Assembly (NCBI RefSeq): GCF_023015765.1
Contig: NZ_JALKAL010000007.1
Location: forward strand, 62,001 to 126,000
DNA: 64,000 bases
Reading direction: 5' to 3'
From: Ornithinimicrobium sp. F0845
GTDB lineage: Bacteria > Actinomycetota > Actinomycetes > Actinomycetales > Dermatophilaceae
The notes under the pieces are model-generated. The model made no database searches, was not told the origin of the DNA, and was given only the letters and a program-made list of their open reading frames with translations. How positions within the stretch are numbered: position 1 is the first letter of the stretch; each line of letters opens with the position of its first letter. Shown in pieces: positions 1 through 8,038 of the stretch. The position numbers were made by a program, and so were the translations under genes.

Positions 1-1
1 C

Positions 2-958
2 GCCTCGGAGTGCCCGGTCGAGGTCAACGAGGACATCGACGTCGCGGTGAGCGTCGGCTACCAGCCGATCCCCAATGGCGACCTGGTGGTGCGGGACCTG
101 GGGTGGCTGGAGGCCTGCATGCCGAACGCCGACATCACCTGGGTCAAGGTCGCCTCGGGCGGTGAGATGGTCCAGGCCTTCGGCTCCGGGTCGGTCGACC
201 TCGGCCTGGTCGGCTCCAGCCCGGCCACCAAGGCGGTCTCACCGCCCAACAACATCGACATGCAGGTGATCTGGATCCACGGTGTCATCGGCGAGGCCGA
301 GTCGCTGGTCGTGCAGGAGGGTGAGGGCGAGACCCTGGCCGACCTCGCCGGCAAGACCGTCGCCGTGCCGTTCGCCTCGACCGCCCACTACTCGCTGCTC
401 GCGGCGCTGGAGCGGGACGGGATGAGCACGGCCGACATCGACCTGATCAACCTGTCCCCGGACGCCATGCTCGCCGCGTGGGACCGCGGGGAGATCGACG
501 CCGCCTGGGTGTGGGCCCCGACGCTGCCGCTGCTGACCGAGACCGGCCACATCATCCTGTCCGCCGCGGACACCGCCGAGGCGGGTGCGCCGACCTTCGA
601 CCTCGCCGGTGCCACCACCGAGTTCATCGAGGCCAACCCTGAGTTCATGCAGGTCTGGACCGCCGCACAGGACCAGGCGGTGCAGCTGATCCAGGACGAC
701 CCGGACGCCGCGGCCGAGTCGATCGCCGTGCAGCTGGGCATCACCCCGGAGGAGGTGCTGGACCAGATCGGCGGCTACACCTTCCTCACCGCCGCCGAGC
801 AGGCCGGTCCGGACTACTTCGGTGGCCAGCTGGCGCAGGACCTCATCAACACCGCTGACTTCCTGGTCACCCAGGAGGAGATCGACGAGGTCAACACCGT
901 CGAGGCCTACGAGGCGGCCATCTTCAGCGACGCGATCAACCAGGTCGCCGGTCAGTGA
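2..958 (+). CDS. ABC transporter substrate-binding protein, taurine/sulfonate (TauA/SsuA) type, 5' truncated by window
   Basis: The reading frame is already open at base 2 and runs in frame through a GTG at 47, so the true start and signal peptide lie outside the window; 318 codons remain. The fragment begins at the first strand of a periplasmic-binding fold (VSVGYQPIPNGDLVV) and keeps the NMT1/TauA-like landmarks: the ligand-loop VGSSPATKA, the domain linker DLAGKTVAVPFAS near residue 115, and DAAWVWAP in the second lobe. In this family the lipoprotein captures taurine or another small sulfonate/nitrogenous ligand and delivers it to a membrane permease. Its stop overlaps the GTG start of the ATPase gene (GTGA), so the two are co-translated. 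Ligand identity cannot be read from the sequence. Confidence 0.85.
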   Translation, partial: ASECPVEVNEDIDVAVSVGYQPIPNGDLVVRDLGWLEACMPNADITWVKVASGGEMVQAFGSGSVDLGLVGSSPATKAVSPPNNIDMQVIWIHGVIGEAESLVVQEGEGETLADLAGKTVAVPFASTAHYSLLAALERDGMSTADIDLINLSPDAMLAAWDRGEIDAAWVWAPTLPLLTETGHIILSAADTAEAGAPTFDLAGATTEFIEANPEFMQVWTAAQDQAVQLIQDDPDAAAESIAVQLGITPEEVLDQIGGYTFLTAAEQAGPDYFGGQLAQDLINTADFLVTQEEIDEVNTVEAYEAAIFSDAINQVAGQ

Positions 959-1737
959 GCTTCACCCTGGACGGCGTCTCGCAGCGGTATATCACCGACA
1001 GCGGGGAGGTCGTCCACGCCCTGGCCGACACCTCGCTGGAGGTGCCCACCGGCCAGTTCCTCTGCGTCGTGGGCCCGTCCGGGTGCGGCAAGACCACCCT
1101 GCTCAAGATCCTGGCCGGCTTCCTGCGCCCGACCGGCGGTGAGGCCCGCGTCAACGGTTCCGCCATCTCCGGCCCCTCCTGGGAGCGGGGCGTGGTCTTC
1201 CAGCAGGCCAACCTCTATCCCTGGCTGACCGTGCGCAAGAACGTCGAGCTGGGACTGAAGTTCCGTGGCGTCGGCGCCGCCGAGCGGCGGGAGACGGGGC
1301 AGCAGTGCCTCGACCTCGTGGGGCTGTCCGGCTTCGAGGACCAGAAGACCTATGAGCTGTCCGGCGGCATGCAGCAGCGGGCGCAGATCGCACGCGTGCT
1401 CGCCAACGACCCCGAGATCATCCTCATGGACGAGCCGTTCGGGGCGCTCGACGCCTTGACCAGGGAGCGGCTGCAGATGGACCTCCTGCAGATCTCCCGC
1501 GAGCGCCGCAAGACCGTGTTCTTCATCACACACAGCGTCGAGGAGGCAGTCTTCCTCGGTGACCGCGTCCTGGTGATGAGTCCCCGTCCAGGACGGGTCG
1601 TCCTGGACGAGAAGGTGGAGATCTCCAAGAAGTATGGTCGGCTGCTGCCGGGCAAGGAACTTCGTTCCACGCCAGAGTTTGTCGGATTAAGAGACCTCAT
1701 CGCCGAGACCATCTACGCCGGGCAGGCACCCGCCTAG
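955..1737 (+). CDS. ABC transporter ATP-binding protein, taurine/nitrate (TauB/SsuB/NrtD) type
   Basis: 260 aa cytoplasmic ATPase that would power import of the ligand bound by the upstream protein. Walker A GPSGCGKTT is at residues 40-48, the Q-loop at VVFQQ near 80, the signature LSGGMQQ at 135-141, Walker B ILMDEP near 157 and the switch histidine in ITHSVEE near 193. The GTG start overlaps the preceding stop by 4 nt. The usual third gene, a TauC-like permease, does not follow: a 195-bp spacer leads straight into broken polysaccharide genes. The permease may lie upstream of the window or may have been lost in that rearrangement. Confidence 0.9.
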   Translation: MSFTLDGVSQRYITDSGEVVHALADTSLEVPTGQFLCVVGPSGCGKTTLLKILAGFLRPTGGEARVNGSAISGPSWERGVVFQQANLYPWLTVRKNVELGLKFRGVGAAERRETGQQCLDLVGLSGFEDQKTYELSGGMQQRAQIARVLANDPEIILMDEPFGALDALTRERLQMDLLQISRERRKTVFFITHSVEEAVFLGDRVLVMSPRPGRVVLDEKVEISKKYGRLLPGKELRSTPEFVGLRDLIAETIYAGQAPA

Positions 1738-1865
1738 GCCGCACCGGTCCCGCATCGCGGAACCGCCAGAAAAGGGCTCAGCGCGCGTCGGGCCAAGGTA
1801 GACCATTGCGTCTGGCCAGGCGATCCAAGGCTATAGCCGGGGTAATGCGCAGGTATAGCGCGACA

Positions 1866-1894
1866 TTGGCGCGACACGTTCGGTGCATTATGGT
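1866..1894 (+). promoter_or_regulatory. Candidate sigma-70-type promoter for the polysaccharide locus
   Basis: TTGGCG at 1866-1871 and TATGGT at 1889-1894 are separated by exactly 17 bp, in a locally AT-richer gap about 40 bp upstream of the ATG at 1933. The octamer GCGCGACA occurs twice just upstream and across the -35 (around 1857 and 1869), which could be an operator. The promoter now drives a broken gene. This is inference from spacing and match only. Confidence 0.45.
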
Positions 1895-1932
1895 GGCCAA
1901 AACTAGTTGAAATTTCTGCCGGAAGGGTGGTC

Positions 1933-2096
1933 ATGGCAGAGGTTGGTCGAGCCACGCCGTCTGCGCATCGAGAGAGCGCCGTCCGCGCCGTGTGGATCAT
2001 CACCGACGGCATTGCCTGGGTCATTGCGATTATTGCGCCCTTGTGGACCCGGCTCGACCTGGAAGGTCACATCCTCACCGAGCGCAACACCTGGGT
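1933..2096 (+). pseudogene. N-terminal remnant of a CapD/WbpM-type polysaccharide biosynthesis membrane protein
   Basis: ATG 1933 has a good ribosome site (GGAAGG at 1921-1926). The first ~53 residues contain a hydrophobic helix ending in a W-x-R-x-D pattern (WIITDGIAWVIAIIAPLWTR), as in the first membrane segment of NDP-sugar epimerase/dehydratases of the CapD family. After about base 2090 the frame degenerates and stops at 2160, while a different frame picks up the Walker A of a BY-kinase. The gene is therefore a 5' stub fused out of frame to another gene. An intact family member lies at 4982-6802. Assignment of the stub rests on one membrane helix and is tentative. Confidence 0.5.
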
Positions 2097-2741
2097 CGTC
2101 TCATCACTTCATCGGTGCTGGGCGAGGGCAAGAGCACCACTGCGACTAATCTCGCTCTGACCCTCGCCGAGACCGGCTTCACAGTGTGTCTGGTCGAGGG
2201 TGACCTGCGACGTCCGCGCGTCATGGACTACATGGGCTTGGAGGGAGCCGCAGGCCTCACCGAGGTCCTAGTCGGTCGCGCCGAGGTCGAGGACGTTATG
2301 CAGCCCTACGTGACCAACATGCGGGTCATCGGGTGCGGCCAGATCCCGCCGAACCCCAGCGAGTTGCTCGGGTCCAACGCGATGAGCCAACTGATGGAGA
2401 GACTAGCCAACGAGTTTGACTACGTCATCATTGATGGGCCGCCGATGATGGCCGTCACCGACTCGGCAATCCTGTCCACCATTGCGGATGGCACCATCGT
2501 CGTCGTGGGAGTCGGGATCGTCCGTCGCGACGAGCTGCAGCGCACGCTGAACGACCTGGACCGGGTGGGCGGCAATGTCGTGGGACTCGTCGCCAACCGA
2601 CTGCCGGTCAAGGGTCCGGACGCCTACCGCCAGGCCTACGAGGAGTATCGCGAGACCGTCGAGGCGCACGCCCCGCAACGCCGGTCCCGGAGCGCGCGGT
2701 CGCGGCGGCGTCGCGCCCGCAACGTGGCGGACAGCACCTAG
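2097..2741 (+). pseudogene. C-terminal kinase half of a bacterial tyrosine kinase (Wzc/CpsD type), N-terminus lost
   Basis: From about 2097 the frame encodes a BY-kinase catalytic domain: Walker A (ITSSVLGEGKSTTA), Walker A' (EGDLRRPR), the conserved IPPNPSELLGS and Walker B (YVIIDGPP), ending in a short Arg-rich tail. The Wzz chain-length domain, both membrane helices and the linker are missing, and the tail lacks a tyrosine cluster. No start codon with a convincing ribosome site precedes Walker A. The domain matches the second half of the intact protein at 28220-29635. I read it as the 3' remainder of a deletion that began in the gene starting at 1933. A free CpsD-like kinase translated from an internal GTG near 2116 cannot be excluded. 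Confidence 0.75.
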
Positions 2742-2744
2742 CCC

Positions 2745-3566
2745 ATGGGGCTCGACAACCGCGCGCAGAACGCGCTCCTGGCCGTGCTCGGCGTCGTCGC
2801 CATTCGGGCGTCCGGCTTCGCCATCTGGAGTGTGCGCCAGCCGCACCCCTCGCTCGACGACCCCCAGACGACCGTCACCACCCCGGACGTGACGACCACT
2901 GGTCCCACGGCGGCACCGGACACCACTCAGACAGCCACCCCGCTGGTGGACGTTACCGACACGACCGCGACCACCGAGGATGGTGCAGTGGATGTGTCGG
3001 CCTGGGTCGATGCCTGGGCGGGTGACGACGCCAACTTGCTCGTCATCGGCGACGGCTTCAGCAACCTGCGGTCTCAGTGGATCCACCAGTGGGCGGGACT
3101 GGTCGCCGCGGAGCGACCGGTGGAGATCCGGCACTGGGCGGAGGCAGCGGACGTCACCTTCAACGACCCGGACGTCCTCTCCGAGGGCGACGGGTCGGGC
3201 CTGACGATCTGGAACGCCAGCCGCCGGGCGACCTCGATCGAGGACGCGGCCGAGCGCACGGACACCTTCCTCTCCGAGGCCAGCGACGTGGACGCGGTGC
3301 TGGTGTCGCTCGGCCGGAGCAGCGCCGGGGAGGACGTCGACGCCTCGCTCGACCTGCTGATGGAGGAGCTGGGGTCCGACCTGCCGGTCCTGGCCGTGAC
3401 CAGCCCGGCCAGTCTGGACGCCGACGAGGTGAGTGACGGCATACTCACCTGGGCTCAGGACCATGAGGACCGGGTCGCCGTGGTCGACCTGCGCGAGTCC
3501 GCGCCGGAGCAGGCCACCGCCGAGCAGTGGGCCGACGCCTTCCACGAGGCGCTCCAGAGCGGCTGA
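2745..3566 (+). CDS. Membrane-anchored SGNH-hydrolase-like protein with altered nucleophile motif
   Basis: 273 aa: one N-terminal membrane helix (about residues 10-30), a Thr/Pro/Ala-rich extracellular linker (35-80), then a globular domain. VIGDGFSN (100-107) aligns with SGNH block I, but the Ser of Gly-Asp-Ser is Gly; the next Ser is S106. SLGRSS near 188 sits where block III (GxND) would be, and block V appears as VVDLRE...FH with H267. The fold assignment is therefore plausible but catalysis is doubtful. ATG 2745 lies 3 nt after the BY-kinase remnant. The protein is paralogous to 3961-4785, with near-identical sequence around GDGFSNLRSQW. In a polysaccharide locus such proteins are often acyl-esterases or acyltransferase partners, which is inference. 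Confidence 0.6.
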   Translation: MGLDNRAQNALLAVLGVVAIRASGFAIWSVRQPHPSLDDPQTTVTTPDVTTTGPTAAPDTTQTATPLVDVTDTTATTEDGAVDVSAWVDAWAGDDANLLVIGDGFSNLRSQWIHQWAGLVAAERPVEIRHWAEAADVTFNDPDVLSEGDGSGLTIWNASRRATSIEDAAERTDTFLSEASDVDAVLVSLGRSSAGEDVDASLDLLMEELGSDLPVLAVTSPASLDADEVSDGILTWAQDHEDRVAVVDLRESAPEQATAEQWADAFHEALQSG

Positions 3567-3615
3567 TCCGGGTCCTGCGCAGGCGCCGGTCTGAGCGCCG
3601 TGGCAGTCTAGGGCC

Positions 3616-3906
3616 ATGGGAAATCTGGTGTGGAAACTGCTGGCGGCGGGTGCCGCGATCGCCGCGAGCGTCGTGGCGCGCAAGGTGACCGACGGGACGT
3701 GGAAGTTCGTCTCCGGCGGTGACTCCCCGGCCAACCCCGAGGACCCGGACATCGACGTCAAGGAGGCCATCGCCTTCGCGGTGCTCTCCGGGGCCGTCGT
3801 CGGGCTCAGCCGGATGCTGGCCAACCGCCAGGCCACCAAGCTCTACCAGAAGTCCACGGGCCACCTGCCCAAGGCGCTCGCCGACGCCAAGGCCGCGGAG
3901 CAGTAG
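3616..3906 (+). CDS. DUF4235 family small membrane protein
   Basis: 96 aa. It begins with a hydrophobic segment containing LVWKLLAAGAAIAASVVA, carries an Asp/Pro-rich polar loop (PANPEDPDIDVKE) in the middle, and has a second hydrophobic stretch (AIAFAVLSGAVVGLSRML) followed by a basic/polar tail. This two-helix plan matches the actinobacterial DUF4235 family, whose function is not known. It lies between the two SGNH-like paralogues on the same strand, with ~50-bp gaps either side. The paralogues may arise from a duplication spanning or inserted around this gene. Confidence 0.75.
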   Translation: MGNLVWKLLAAGAAIAASVVARKVTDGTWKFVSGGDSPANPEDPDIDVKEAIAFAVLSGAVVGLSRMLANRQATKLYQKSTGHLPKALADAKAAEQ

Positions 3907-3960
3907 GCCCTGGCGGCGAAGTAGCAGTCGCTGCACTGACCGAGCCCCGGCGGGCCCCAC

Positions 3961-4785
3961 ATGGAACTCAGCACGAGACTGCAGGACGTGTTGCTCGGCA
4001 CGCTCGCAGTCGTCGCCATCTCGCTGACGGCCCTGGCAGTGTGGAGCGTTGGCAGCCCCTCAGAAGCCCCGACGGCGGGGGTCGCGCACGCGCTCGACCC
4101 GGCGTCGTCCTCCGACGCGGCTGTCGAGTCGAGTGCGGCACCTAACGCTGCGGACACGACCGGCACGGCCACAGCTGCAGACACGCCGCCGACGACCCTG
4201 CCCGCACCGACCGTCGGTGACTGGGTGTCCGCCTGGTCCACCCAGGACGCCGACCTGTTCGTCATCGGGGACGGCTTCAGCAACCTGCGCTCCCAGTGGG
4301 TCCACCAGTGGGCCGGGCTGGTCGCCGCGGAGCGCCCTGTGCAGATCCACCACTGGGGTGAGGCGGCGGATGTCAGTTTCAACGAGGCCGACCTCATCTC
4401 GGAGGGCGAGGGAGCTCAGCTCACGATCTGGAACGCCAGTCGCGCTGACACGACGGTCTCAGAAGCCGCCGGACGCACCAGCGAGTTCCTCGAAGCCGCC
4501 GGGGATGTTGACGCGGTGATGGTGTCCCTCGGCAGGGAGAGCACACCCAGTGGCGTCGCCGCCTCGCTTGACCAACTGGTGGACGAGGTCGGTCCGGACC
4601 TGCCGGTCCTCGTGGTGATCGGACCGCCCGGCCTCTACGGGTCCGACGTGGCTGACGGCATCCTCGCCTGGGTGGAGGACCACGACGAGCGAGTTTCCCT
4701 GGTCGACCTCCGCGAGTCGGCCCCGGACGAGGCCACCGCGGAGGAGTGGGCCGCGGCGTTCCAGGCCGCGCTCGCCGGCTCCTGA
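3961..4785 (+). CDS. SGNH-hydrolase-like membrane-anchored protein, second paralogue
   Basis: 274 aa with the same plan as 2745-3566: N-terminal helix (about 11-30), Ala/Ser/Thr-rich linker, then FVIGDGFSN near residue 103, IWNASR, SLGRES and VVDLRE-like block V region. Here the C-terminal motif reads AAAFQAAL, so the His kept in the first copy is replaced by Gln, in addition to the Gly replacing the expected nucleophile Ser. Loss of both residues argues against ordinary serine-esterase chemistry and for a binding or structural role. DNA identity to the first copy is visibly high around 4260-4340, indicating fairly recent duplication. Confidence 0.6.
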   Translation: MELSTRLQDVLLGTLAVVAISLTALAVWSVGSPSEAPTAGVAHALDPASSSDAAVESSAAPNAADTTGTATAADTPPTTLPAPTVGDWVSAWSTQDADLFVIGDGFSNLRSQWVHQWAGLVAAERPVQIHHWGEAADVSFNEADLISEGEGAQLTIWNASRADTTVSEAAGRTSEFLEAAGDVDAVMVSLGRESTPSGVAASLDQLVDEVGPDLPVLVVIGPPGLYGSDVADGILAWVEDHDERVSLVDLRESAPDEATAEEWAAAFQAALAGS

Positions 4786-4869
4786 GCGCGCCGAGGCTGA
4801 CCCCGCTGATCCCTGCCAGGGCGTCCAACCCTGTCCGCGTCTGTTGCGTCATGCAGACGAAACTTTGAG

Positions 4870-4902
4870 ATTCCATGAATTTTAGATGGCTATTCCATGA
4901 AC
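4870..4902 (+). promoter_or_regulatory. Two direct repeats ATTCCATGAA, 22 bp apart, upstream of the dehydratase operon
   Basis: ATTCCATGAA occurs at 4870-4879 and 4892-4901 in an unusually AT-rich stretch of the 196-bp gap before the 4982 gene. The 22-bp centre spacing is close to two helical turns, which suits a dimeric or cooperatively bound regulator. No clear -35/-10 pair was identified. It precedes the longest intact operon of the locus. Confidence 0.45.
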
Positions 4903-4981
4903 TCCTCTTTGCCTCTAGGCTGTGCCTTGCGTTCAGCTGAGAGCGTTCCCCATTGGGCGGCGAAGGGGCTGGCAGGTGCAA

Positions 4982-6802
4982 ATGGTCTCGCGATCACTTC
5001 ACTGGGCTTGGCGCGTGGTTGGACCACACCGGTGGGGCTGGGCTGCCCTCGACGTGCTCTGCTGGGTCGCGGCCCTCACCGTCCTGGCCTGGGTGCCCCA
5101 CAAGGACGCTGACCACTTCCTCCTCCTGCCTGAGCTCGGCGGGCTGGGTCTCGCCGCCGGGCTCCTGCACGTGGTGGTCGGGTGCTATCTCGGCCTCTAC
5201 CTCACCCGGCAGGAGCGCGGCTCGTTCGACGAGGCGGCCGCCGCCGCCCGCTCGGCCGCCGTCGCCGGTCTGCTCCTGACGGTCGTCATCTGGGCGACCG
5301 GTGAGCACCCGCCCGTGCTGGGACTGGCCGGCACCGCCGTCGCCGCGGCCCTCATGCTCGGCCCGCGCCTGGGTGCCCGGGTCACCCAGCACCGTCAGGC
5401 GACCGCGCGCAACCACGGTGCCCGCACGATCATCCTTGGCGCGGGTGCCGGTGGCCGGCAGCTGGTGGCCAGCATGCTCTCCGACGAGGACGGGCACTAC
5501 CGCCCCGTCGCCTTCGTCGACGACGACCCCCGCAAGCGCAGACTGCGGTGCCACGGCATCCCGGTCCTCGGCGACCGCACCCTCCTGCCCGAGGTGGCGG
5601 CGCGCGCCGACGCCACCCACCTGGTCGTTGCGGTCCCGTCGATCCGCAGCGAGGACCTGCGCGACATCCGGCAGCTGGCTCACAGCATCGGACTCAAGGT
5701 GCTCGTGCTGCCCCGGCTGGAGGCCCTCCTGGGGGCCCACCCGCGGCTGGAGGACCTGCGCGACGTCAGCCTCGAGGACCTGCTCGGACGCCGCCCCGTG
5801 CGGCTGGACGAGTCGGCCATCACCGACCAGATCCAGGGTCGCGTCGTCCTGATCACCGGTGCCGGTGGGTCGATCGGCTCGGAGCTGTGCCGTCAGGTTG
5901 CCCGCCACGGTCCGGCCCGACTGCTGATGCTCGACCGGGACGAGTCGGCGCTGCACGCCACCCAGCTCTCGCTCACCGGGCAGGGGCTGCTCGAGGGTGA
6001 CGACCTGATCCTGGCCGACATCCGCGACCACGAGCGGCTCGTCGACGTCTTCGCGGCAGCCCGACCCGACCTGGTCTTCCACGCCGCGGCCCTCAAACAC
6101 CTGCCGCTGCTGCAGAAGCACCCGCACGAGGCGTGGCTGACCAACGTCCTGGGCACGCGCAACGTCCTGGACGCCGCTGCCCGGTCCGGCGTCGGCACCC
6201 TCGTCAACATCTCCACCGACAAGGCGGCAGACCCGACCTGCGTGCTGGGGCTGAGCAAGCGGCTGGCCGAGCGACTCACCGCCGAGTGGTCCCGCACCCA
6301 GCCGGGCCGCTACGCCTCCGTCCGGTTCGGCAACGTCCTGGGCTCCCGTGGCTCGGTCATCCCGGCCTTCACCGAGCAGATCCGTCAGGGGGGTCCGCTC
6401 ACCGTGACCCACCCCGACGTCGAGCGCTTCTTCATGACCATCCCTGAGGCGTGCCAGCTGGTCCTCCAGGCCGCGGCCCAGGGCAGCGACGGTGACGTGG
6501 TCGTGCTCGACATGGGTCAGCCGGTGCGCATCGACGACGTGGCCCGGACCCTGCTCACCCTCAGCGGTCGCCGGGACGTCGACATCGTCTACACCGGTCT
6601 GCGCCCGGGAGAGAAGCTCACCGAGGCGCTGGTCGGGCGCGACGAGCAACGCCTGCCCACCGACCACCCGCTGCTCACCCGGGTCCGCGTCGACCCGCTG
6701 TCCCCCGACCGCGTCACCTCCCGACACTGGCACATCGGTGAACCGCTGCCCTGCCCGGTCCCCGGGCTCCACCTCCCCGCCTACGCGCTCTCCGAGGACT
6801 GA
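4982..6802 (+). CDS. Membrane NDP-sugar 4,6-dehydratase/epimerase (CapD/PglF/WbpM family)
   Basis: 606 aa. The N-terminus has about four membrane helices (residues ~15-130), then a first nucleotide-binding domain (ILGAGAGGRQLV near 150) and a C-terminal extended SDR domain with VLITGAGGSIGSEL near 288. The family signature appears as NISTDKAADPTCVLGLSKR; the usual Met four residues before the Lys is Leu here. RPGEKLTEAL near the end is also typical. The enzyme makes a UDP-4-keto-6-deoxy sugar that the aminotransferase encoded 3 bp downstream can aminate. I prefer ATG 4982 because the membrane domain starts right after it; an upstream ATG at 4922 would add 20 atypical residues. Confidence 0.9.
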   Translation: MVSRSLHWAWRVVGPHRWGWAALDVLCWVAALTVLAWVPHKDADHFLLLPELGGLGLAAGLLHVVVGCYLGLYLTRQERGSFDEAAAAARSAAVAGLLLTVVIWATGEHPPVLGLAGTAVAAALMLGPRLGARVTQHRQATARNHGARTIILGAGAGGRQLVASMLSDEDGHYRPVAFVDDDPRKRRLRCHGIPVLGDRTLLPEVAARADATHLVVAVPSIRSEDLRDIRQLAHSIGLKVLVLPRLEALLGAHPRLEDLRDVSLEDLLGRRPVRLDESAITDQIQGRVVLITGAGGSIGSELCRQVARHGPARLLMLDRDESALHATQLSLTGQGLLEGDDLILADIRDHERLVDVFAAARPDLVFHAAALKHLPLLQKHPHEAWLTNVLGTRNVLDAAARSGVGTLVNISTDKAADPTCVLGLSKRLAERLTAEWSRTQPGRYASVRFGNVLGSRGSVIPAFTEQIRQGGPLTVTHPDVERFFMTIPEACQLVLQAAAQGSDGDVVVLDMGQPVRIDDVARTLLTLSGRRDVDIVYTGLRPGEKLTEALVGRDEQRLPTDHPLLTRVRVDPLSPDRVTSRHWHIGEPLPCPVPGLHLPAYALSED

Positions 6803-6805
6803 TCG

Positions 6806-8038
6806 ATGCCACTCCCTATCGGTTTCGCCACACCATCCATCACTGACGAGGACATCGAGGCGGTCACCGCCGTGCTGCGCTCGGGCTGGATCACCACCGG
6901 GCCGGTCGCCGCGCAGTTCGAGGCCGAGCTGGCCGAGGTCTGCGGCGTGCCGCGCGGCAAGGTGACCAACTCCTGCTCGGCCGCCCTCGAGCTGGCGCTG
7001 CGCCTGGTCGGGGTCGGCACCGGTGACGAGGTCATCACCAGCGCCTACACCTACGCCGCCACGATCAACGCCATCGTCCACACCGGCGCCACCCCCGTGC
7101 TCGCCGACTGTGCCCCCGGCAGCTTCCTCATCGACCCCGACTCCGTCGCCGCGCTCATCACCCCGCGCACCCGCGCCGTCATCGCGGTCGACGTCGGCGG
7201 CCTGCCCTGTGACTACCCGGCGCTGGCGCAGGCCCTGGCTGCCGCCCCGGCACCCGCTCCGACGGCCACGGTCGGTGAGGCGATCGGCCGGATCGCGCTG
7301 ATCGCCGACGCCGCGCACTCCCTCGGCGCCATGCTCGACGGGGTGCCGGCCGCGAGCCTGGTGGACTTCGCGGCTCTCTCGTTCCACGCCGTCAAGAACC
7401 TGACGTCTGCAGAGGGCGGCGCGCTGATGTGGTCGGCAGCCCTGCAGGAGCAGGTGCCCGGGATCTATGCCACGGCCTCGGTGCTGGGGATGCAGGGACA
7501 GACCAAGGACGCGCTCACCAAGACCCTTGCCGGGCAGTGGGAGTACGACATCACCTGCTCCGGCTACAAGTGGAACATGCCCGACGTGCTCGCGGCCCTC
7601 GGGCTGTCCCAGCTGCGCCGCTACCCCGCGAACGTCCGGCGCCGCCACGAGCTCGCGCGGCTCTATGACGAGGCCCTCACCGGCGTGGACGTCACCTGCC
7701 CCCGGCACGTCGGGTCCCGGCACATCTCCTCCGGGCACCTCTACATGGTCCGGGCCGAGTGGGACGAGGCGCAGCGCAATGCCGTCATCCAGGAGCTGGG
7801 CGACCGCGGGATCGCCACGAACGTGCACTTCAAGCCGATCCCGCTGCTCAGCGCCTACCACTGGCTCGGCGATCCGGCCGTCGTGGTGCCCAACGCGCTC
7901 CGCGCCTACCAGCAGGAGCTCTCCCTGCCGCTGCACCTCGCGCTCGACAATGAAGACCCGGCCCTCGTCGCTCATCATCTGGCCGACGTCCTGAGGCAGG
8001 GACGGACCAGCCGGGTGGCTGCGCAGGGCGTCGCGTGA
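6806..8038 (+). CDS. DegT/DnrJ/EryC1/StrS-family PLP-dependent sugar aminotransferase
   Basis: 410 aa, the normal family length. The PLP-binding lysine is K197 in SFHAVKNLTSAEGG, the pyridine-ring Asp is in ADAAHSLGA near 170, and the N-terminal substrate loop has the usual SGWITTGP. It would transfer an amino group from glutamate to the 4-keto sugar made by the upstream dehydratase, giving a 4-amino-4,6-dideoxy-hexose. The start is 3 nt after the dehydratase stop, and its own stop overlaps the next start (TGATG). An insertion rich in Ala/Pro near residues 145-165 is unusual but lies in a variable loop. Confidence 0.92.
   Translation: MPLPIGFATPSITDEDIEAVTAVLRSGWITTGPVAAQFEAELAEVCGVPRGKVTNSCSAALELALRLVGVGTGDEVITSAYTYAATINAIVHTGATPVLADCAPGSFLIDPDSVAALITPRTRAVIAVDVGGLPCDYPALAQALAAAPAPAPTATVGEAIGRIALIADAAHSLGAMLDGVPAASLVDFAALSFHAVKNLTSAEGGALMWSAALQEQVPGIYATASVLGMQGQTKDALTKTLAGQWEYDITCSGYKWNMPDVLAALGLSQLRRYPANVRRRHELARLYDEALTGVDVTCPRHVGSRHISSGHLYMVRAEWDEAQRNAVIQELGDRGIATNVHFKPIPLLSAYHWLGDPAVVVPNALRAYQQELSLPLHLALDNEDPALVAHHLADVLRQGRTSRVAAQGVA

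Noticed and set aside
1738-1770. Rho-independent terminator after the TauB-type gene
   Set aside because: CGGTCCCGC/GCGGAACCG can pair at 8 of 9 positions but has no U-tract and no extended stem; too weak to call.
4994-7978. A 994-codon open frame on the - strand
   Set aside because: Mirror frame of the dehydratase and aminotransferase genes, whose motifs and overlaps are unambiguous on the + strand.
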